From positions 124,001 through 188,000 of the forward strand of contig NZ_JACHCQ010000003.1 of NCBI RefSeq assembly GCF_014205835.1: 64,000 bases of DNA, written 5' to 3'. This document shows, piece after piece, positions 59,304-64,000 of this stretch (position 1 is its first letter; each line of letters opens with the position of its first letter). The translations under genes were made by a program, and so were the position numbers. Under the pieces are notes generated by a model. It worked only from the letters and a program-made list of their open reading frames with translations. It had not been told where the DNA came from and did not search any database. Origin of the DNA: Pedobacter sp. AK013 (lineage in GTDB: Bacteria; Bacteroidota; Bacteroidia; Sphingobacteriales; Sphingobacteriaceae).

Positions 59304-60812
59304 ATGAACCACAAATTTTTACTATCCCTGCTTGTCGCAATGGCAAGCTTTAACTTCTACGCTTCTGCGCAAAAGAAGCCCAATGTAATCATCATCTATG
59401 CCGACGATTTGGGTTATGGCGACCTTAGCTGTTATGGCGCAACAAAAATAAAAACCCCAAATATCGACGCATTGGCAAAGCAGGGACTGCGGTTTACCAA
59501 TGGCCATGCTACTGCATCAACCTGTACCCCTTCGCGCTATTCTCTAATGACGGGAAGATATGCATGGCGTAAAAAAGGAACAGGTATTTTACCTGGAGAT
59601 GCCGCACTAATTATCCCAACAGATCATAGTTCCCTTCCATCAATCTTTCAGCAAGCAGGTTATAAAACAGGGCTTGTTGGTAAATGGCACTTAGGCTTGG
59701 GTAATACAGTAGAAAAAGACTGGAATAAAGAAGTAAAGCCTGGACCAAAAGAAGTCGGCTTTGATTATTCGTTTATTTTCCCGGCTACGGCAGATAGAGT
59801 TCCGACCGTTTTTATGGAAAATCAACTGGTGGTGGGTTTAGATCCTAATGATCCGATTACAGTTGATTATAAAAATCAAATCGGTACTGACCCAACAGGA
59901 AAAGACCACCCAGAATTGTTAAAGATGCCTGCAGAAGCTAATCATGGCCACAACCAAACCATTGTAAACGGTATTGGCCGTATTGGTTATATGCAAGGAG
60001 GTAAACTGGCCCGCTGGACTGACGAAGAAATTCCATTTACCTTTTTAACCAAAGCGAAAAATTTCATCGAAGATCATAAACAAGAACCTTTTTTCCTTTA
60101 CTATGCCTTAACCGAACCGCATGTACCACGTTTATCTACTACCATGTTTAAAGGGAAAAGTGAATTAGGTAATCGCGGCGATGTAATTTTACAACTCGAT
60201 TGGGCCGTTGGCGAAATAACAAAACAACTAAAATACCTGGGCTTAGATAAAAATACAATGATCATTTTTAGTAGCGACAATGGCCCTGTAATGATGGATG
60301 GTTACGAAGATCAAGGTTTTGAAAAACTAAACGGCCATACACCGGCAGGTAGTTTACGTGGAGGAAAATATAGCATTTTAGAAGGTGGTACACGCGAACC
60401 CTTTATTATTTCGTGGCCTGCAAAAATCAAACCGGGTGTTTCTGGAGCCTTAGTTTCACAAATTGATTTCTTAGCCTCATTTGCCAGTTTTTTCAATGTA
60501 AAAAGTAAAAACGCAATTGATAGTAAAAATTTATGGGATGCCTTTACTGGAAAAGACCAAAAAGGACGTGATTTCTTTATCGAACAGAGTAATCAACTGG
60601 CAATTGTTAAAGATAACTGGAAATACATCAGACCATCAAAGGGAGAAGCTTTTTATCAGCTTACGCATACCGATAGTGGAAACCTTCTTACTGCACAACT
60701 GTACAACTTAACAGATGATTTGGGTGAAAAAAACAATCTCGCATTAAAATATCCCGAAAAGGTAAAAGAATTAGAGGCTTTATTAAGTACCGAAGAAGCG
60801 AAAACTAAATGA
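59304..60812 (+). CDS. Exported sulfatase (formylglycine type)
   Basis: The 502-residue enzyme has a signal peptide (cleavage after A-S-A-Q). Sulfatase motifs include Y-A-D-D-L-G (metal-binding Asp pair near 33-35), S-T-C-T-P-S-R with Cys74 in the C-x-P-S-R site that becomes formylglycine, G-K-W-H-L-G and S-S-D-N-G-P. It should remove sulfate from a carbohydrate or aryl ester in the periplasm. An anaerobic or aerobic maturase (formylglycine-generating enzyme) must be encoded elsewhere. It is not in a glycan operon here, so the substrate is open. Confidence 0.92.
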   Translation: MNHKFLLSLLVAMASFNFYASAQKKPNVIIIYADDLGYGDLSCYGATKIKTPNIDALAKQGLRFTNGHATASTCTPSRYSLMTGRYAWRKKGTGILPGDAALIIPTDHSSLPSIFQQAGYKTGLVGKWHLGLGNTVEKDWNKEVKPGPKEVGFDYSFIFPATADRVPTVFMENQLVVGLDPNDPITVDYKNQIGTDPTGKDHPELLKMPAEANHGHNQTIVNGIGRIGYMQGGKLARWTDEEIPFTFLTKAKNFIEDHKQEPFFLYYALTEPHVPRLSTTMFKGKSELGNRGDVILQLDWAVGEITKQLKYLGLDKNTMIIFSSDNGPVMMDGYEDQGFEKLNGHTPAGSLRGGKYSILEGGTREPFIISWPAKIKPGVSGALVSQIDFLASFASFFNVKSKNAIDSKNLWDAFTGKDQKGRDFFIEQSNQLAIVKDNWKYIRPSKGEAFYQLTHTDSGNLLTAQLYNLTDDLGEKNNLALKYPEKVKELEALLSTEEAKTK

Positions 60813-60922
60813 AATAGCTCATTTGGTCGATTTCTCCCATCAGCCCGATTTATACAACATCGGTTTAAAGATCTAAAACCAATCTTCTTTTAAGCTGTTT
60901 TATATAAGTAGCTTAAAAGAAG

Positions 60923-61186
60923 ATGATGGAAAATATAAAAGATAATAACAAGAATCTGGGCAATAAAAAAGCTGATAACGCCGCAAACAAAACCAATATG
61001 CCTGATCAATTGGTGCCCCGGTACAGAAGTAATGATAAGGAAAAGAAAAACATTGTAGAAACAGATGCAGGTAATTTAGGCCGAAATTTTGGAGGAGGCG
61101 ATTTTGGATCTGAAGAAGCAAGAACAGATGCCGAAAAAGGCAATAAAGGGCATGCGGGGAATATGCCGGATAGTACAGAAAAATAA
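60923..61186 (+). CDS. Small hydrophilic protein of unknown function
   Basis: This 87-residue protein is rich in Asn, Lys, Asp and Gly (G-R-N-F-G-G-G-D-F-G-S-E-E-A) and has no hydrophobic core. It is probably disordered. The second ATG (60,926) is an equally good start. A strong terminator begins at its stop, which supports it being real. It resembles stress-related hydrophilic proteins in style only; I do not recognise the family. Confidence 0.55.
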   Translation: MMENIKDNNKNLGNKKADNAANKTNMPDQLVPRYRSNDKEKKNIVETDAGNLGRNFGGGDFGSEEARTDAEKGNKGHAGNMPDSTEK

Positions 61187-61212
61187 AAGCCCGGATAAAT
61201 CCGGGCTTTCCC
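61186..61212. terminator. Terminator between convergent genes
   Basis: AAAGCCCGGA and TCCGGGCTTT pair perfectly around TAAA. It serves the upstream small gene and possibly the carbonic anhydrase gene on the other strand. Confidence 0.85.
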
Positions 61213-61245
61213 TAACAACTAAAAAATAACATCTATGGAGATGTT

Positions 61246-61902
61246 TTATCCTACTTTAAACGCAGGAGCAACGTCATCAAGACCAGTACAGGTTACTTTC
61301 ATGTCTTTAATGATTCCTGTTTTTAAACTGTATACCCAAGCATGTACAGCTAATTCCTGACCATTGGCCCAGGCACTCTGTACAATTGATGTATTGGTTA
61401 CATTTGCAGCGCCTTCAATGGCGTTTAATTCAACTAAGCGGTCAAAACGCTGATCAGGATCCTTGATTGTAGCCATTTCACGCTCGTGCGTACGGTATAC
61501 ATCGCGGATGTTTCTCAGCCAGTTGTCTATAATACCAACCTGTTTATTGCCTAATGCAGCTTTTACGCCACCGCAGCCATAATGACCACAAACAATAACA
61601 TGTTTAACCTTTAATACATTAATGGAATAATCCAGTACGGATAGTAAATTCATATCTGTGTGCACTACCACATTGGCAATGTTTCTATGCACAAAAATAT
61701 CGCCTGGTTTAGTGTTTGTTATCTGGTTTGCAGGCACTCGGCTATCAGAACAACCAATCCACAATACCGGTGGACTCTGGCCTTCAGAAAGTTTATCAAA
61801 AAAGGCAGGATCACTATCGATTGTATCTTTAACCCAATCCTTATTGCCTTGTAACAAGCTATCGTATGTTATATCTTTCGTTTCAATTGTTTTTGCGCAC
61901 AT
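61246..61902 (-). CDS. can: Beta-class carbonic anhydrase
   Basis: It interconverts CO2 and bicarbonate. Zinc ligands are visible: Cys51 (C-S-D-S-R with Asp53 and Arg55), His107 and Cys110 (G-H-Y-G-C-G-G). The 218-residue length fits the Can group. It starts two bases after the SulP transporter stop, so both are made from one message. Together they likely supply or balance bicarbonate for carboxylation reactions. Confidence 0.95.
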   Translation of the reverse strand: MCAKTIETKDITYDSLLQGNKDWVKDTIDSDPAFFDKLSEGQSPPVLWIGCSDSRVPANQITNTKPGDIFVHRNIANVVVHTDMNLLSVLDYSINVLKVKHVIVCGHYGCGGVKAALGNKQVGIIDNWLRNIRDVYRTHEREMATIKDPDQRFDRLVELNAIEGAANVTNTSIVQSAWANGQELAVHAWVYSLKTGIIKDMKVTCTGLDDVAPAFKVG

Positions 61903-61904
61903 AA

Positions 61905-63512
61905 CTATAATTTATTAATATCTTCTTCTACTTTAATATTTAATTTTGGTACTGTATAATGTTTTTGGATATTCTCCAACGTTACGATAATACCCTTGGT
62001 ATAGGCATTATGTTTGTAATTATAAATTGTTTCCAATACATCAGGATCGATATACCTGGCATTCGAACCATCAATAATTACATCTGTTTCTTTTGGAATA
62101 TTCGTCAAAACTACTTGTATTGCTGCTTTGTTAAGAAAAGAAACCTCTTCCGCCAGTTTAATCCTGATATGCTTTTTATCGCCTTCGTTCGAGATCCTAT
62201 AAAAGAATGGGTTACGCATATTGGTACGGAGTAAATAGAAAATAGAAACCAACATACCAACGGCCACGCCTTTTAACAGATCGGTAAATAAAACCGCAAG
62301 TACCGTAACTACAAATGGCACAAACTGGTCCCACCCTTTATGGTACATGTGTTTAAATAAACTAATGCGGGTTAGTTTATACCCTGTTACCAGAAGAATT
62401 GCAGCCAAACACGATAGCGGAATCATGTTAATTACCCCAGGAATAAACAAAAGTGAAAGTAATAACCAACAACCATGAAAAATAGCCGACATTTTGGTCC
62501 TTGCACCAGCATTAACATTTGCAGAACTACGAACAATTACCGATGTCATAGGTAAACCACCAACCATACCACTGGCGATGTTTCCTAAACCTTGGGCAAC
62601 AAGCTCGCGGTTTGTAGGTGAAATACGTTTTATCGGATCTATTTTATCAATAGCTTCAATGCTTAATAAAGTTTCTAAACTTGCTACAACAGCAATAGTT
62701 GCTGCTATAATATAAACATTCTTATTAGCCAACTGAGAGAAATCGGGCATGGTAAATAGACCTAAAAATTCGCCAAAACCACTTACCACCGGAATTTTCA
62801 CCATCTGATCGGCACGTAGTGGATGATCGGTACCGGCAAAAAGTATAGTTCCAATAACCCCAAGCGTTACCACCAATAATGGTGCAGGTACAACTGCTAA
62901 TTTTGGAAATTTAGGCCAAACGATCAGAATAGCTATAGATAATAAACTAATAACTACCGCAGCCAAACTAAAATGGCTTAATGCTGCAGTAATCGCAGAA
63001 AAAGTATTTTCGTGATCTTGCTGAAAGAATCCTTCGTCGCCACTAAAATCGCTATCAACACCCAACGCATGTGGCAACTGTTTTAAAATCAAAATCAGGC
63101 CGATTGCTGCAAGCATCCCCTCAATTACACTCGAAGGGAAGTAATTACCAATAGTTCCGGCTTTAACCAGACCTAAAATCATTTGGAATACCCCGGCCAA
63201 TACAACTGCAAGTAAAAAGGTCTGATAACTCCCCAATGATGTGATGGCACCTAATACAATAACGGTTAAACCTGCTGCAGGCCCACTCACACTTAATTGC
63301 GAGCCGCTAAAAGAGGCAACCACTACCCCGCCAATAATACCAGTGATTAAACCAGCAAATAACGGTGCTCCTGAGGCCAGTGCAATACCCAAACACAATG
63401 GCAAAGCCACCAAAAACACTACAATACTTGCAGGTAAATCTTTCTTTAAATTCTTTTTAAGAATATATTTCTTCACGTCCGAACCTGAAAAGGCCGGGTT
63501 AAACTTTTGCAT
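61905..63512 (-). CDS. SulP-family anion (likely bicarbonate) transporter
   Basis: This membrane protein of 535 residues has ten or more helices; the first set contains the SulP pattern F-L-V-A-L-P-L-C-L-G-I-A-L-A-S-G-A-P-L. A C-terminal STAS domain (about 440-535) has V-I-I-D-G-S-N-A-R-Y. SulP proteins move sulfate, bicarbonate or chloride. Its tight pairing with a carbonic anhydrase favours bicarbonate (BicA-like), though this is inference. The promoter probably lies in the 63,513-63,600 spacer. Confidence 0.9.
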   Translation of the reverse strand: MQKFNPAFSGSDVKKYILKKNLKKDLPASIVVFLVALPLCLGIALASGAPLFAGLITGIIGGVVVASFSGSQLSVSGPAAGLTVIVLGAITSLGSYQTFLLAVVLAGVFQMILGLVKAGTIGNYFPSSVIEGMLAAIGLILILKQLPHALGVDSDFSGDEGFFQQDHENTFSAITAALSHFSLAAVVISLLSIAILIVWPKFPKLAVVPAPLLVVTLGVIGTILFAGTDHPLRADQMVKIPVVSGFGEFLGLFTMPDFSQLANKNVYIIAATIAVVASLETLLSIEAIDKIDPIKRISPTNRELVAQGLGNIASGMVGGLPMTSVIVRSSANVNAGARTKMSAIFHGCWLLLSLLFIPGVINMIPLSCLAAILLVTGYKLTRISLFKHMYHKGWDQFVPFVVTVLAVLFTDLLKGVAVGMLVSIFYLLRTNMRNPFFYRISNEGDKKHIRIKLAEEVSFLNKAAIQVVLTNIPKETDVIIDGSNARYIDPDVLETIYNYKHNAYTKGIIVTLENIQKHYTVPKLNIKVEEDINKL

Positions 63513-63663
63513 AACGATATAATTATCTAGTAAATTTTAACGAATAAATCGTGGGGGAAATCTTAAAAGCGACCAAGGAACAGCATATCGTATAAATATT
63601 TAAACACGACATACCCGATCAAATCACTGATTGCGCATAATAAGGTTACCCCAATAAAAAAGA

Positions 63664-64000
63664 CTAAATAAAGTTAGGCGGCGGCGTGGGCACCGTAGGA
63701 TGATATGGATCTACATATCTTTTAAAATGTTCTATAAAACTGCTCTTCAGAAAGAAATGACTTGAAGAGAACTCGTAAGAAAAGATAGGATGATTAAGTT
63801 CAACAAGTTTGAAATCGGTAAACTTTGCAGTGTCTTTGGCAGTATCCTTACCGCCCTCATGCTCTAACTCAATTTGCATGATTACGGCGTTCATGATTTC
63901 CTTGTCAATACTCGTACAAAATACCGGCGCACCAGATATCCCCATCTTCGCCACGAAGATGAACATAAATGAGGCAACAATTAAATACTTGTATTTCCTT
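63664..64000 (-). CDS. Hypothetical protein, start outside window (partial)
   Basis: The frame is open from the window edge and reads R-K-Y-K-Y-L-I-V-A-S-F-M-F-I-F-V-A-K-M, which looks like a signal or membrane helix, so the true start is probably just beyond base 64,000. The rest is 85-100 residues with a Cys (G-A-P-V-F-C-T) and a Lys/Asp stretch, ending P-T-V-P-T-P-P-P-N-F-I. I recognise no family. Confidence 0.45.
   Translation of the reverse strand, partial: RKYKYLIVASFMFIFVAKMGISGAPVFCTSIDKEIMNAVIMQIELEHEGGKDTAKDTAKFTDFKLVELNHPIFSYEFSSSHFFLKSSFIEHFKRYVDPYHPTVPTPPPNFI

Noticed and set aside
63563..63675. Hydrophobic 35-codon frame (minus strand) overlapping the end of the last gene
   Set aside because: It looks like a membrane segment, but no start codon is available after the in-frame stop. 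It might reflect a frameshift in the partial gene at the edge.

Overview
The window looks like a chromosomal segment from a Bacteroidota bacterium, most likely Pedobacter or a close relative in the Sphingobacteriaceae. The evidence is moderate GC, frequent TAnnTTTG-type -7 elements, very few Shine-Dalgarno sequences, and many lineage-typical families (DUF6266, DUF5606, putative porin, LytS/LytTR two-component pairs, AcnB next to a mitochondrial-type aconitase, planctomycete-type cytochrome proteins). It also carries interspersed repeats of the kind scattered through such genomes. I saw no rRNA, tRNA, CRISPR array or transposase. All identifications come from reading the sequence; no database search was run.

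Layout. Positions 1-6,100: end of rimO, two small secreted proteins, a ~316-bp tandem repeat, gpsA, and an RND/ABC-type adaptor plus TolC pair. 6,100-13,700: a polysaccharide deacetylase carrying an in-frame repeat insertion, acnB, acnA, then about 1.1 kb of dispersed repeats. 13,700-23,500: a DUF2007 protein, a GH1 glucosidase, and a four-gene periplasmic oxidation-like set (DUF1549/DUF1553 cytochrome, DUF1501, TIM-barrel isomerase, DUF2231/cytochrome/LRR) divergent from an AraC regulator. 23,500-36,200: membrane MutS-like ATPase, DUF6266, rlmH, DUF5606, cyclophilin, outer-membrane proteins, purine nucleoside phosphorylase overlapping lpxK, and a sterol-desaturase-family enzyme between two repeat copies. 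36,500-41,900: a seven-gene operon with a type III polyketide synthase and its own dehydratase, ketosynthase, ACP and phosphopantetheinyl transferase.

41,900-57,400 is the most interesting region: a locus for making, exporting and probably sensing small peptides. It has at least eight small precursor genes, seven with a clear double-glycine leader and one lanthipeptide-like. It also has a C39-peptidase ABC exporter and HlyD adaptor, a small HTH regulator, two CPBP membrane proteins, two small membrane proteins that may give immunity, two paralogous CarboxypepD_reg-like secreted proteins, an S41 protease, and a LytS-type kinase with a LytTR regulator. A recurring ~38-bp box lies upstream of five transcription units in the locus, and a related sequence lies upstream of the divergent kinase/regulator operon. 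Six leaders share a short RNA hairpin whose stem is kept by G-U wobbles. This suggests a self-regulated bacteriocin or quorum-sensing system.

57,500-64,000: pruA, a sulfatase, a small hydrophilic protein, a carbonic anhydrase paired with a SulP bicarbonate/anion transporter, and a gene cut by the window edge.
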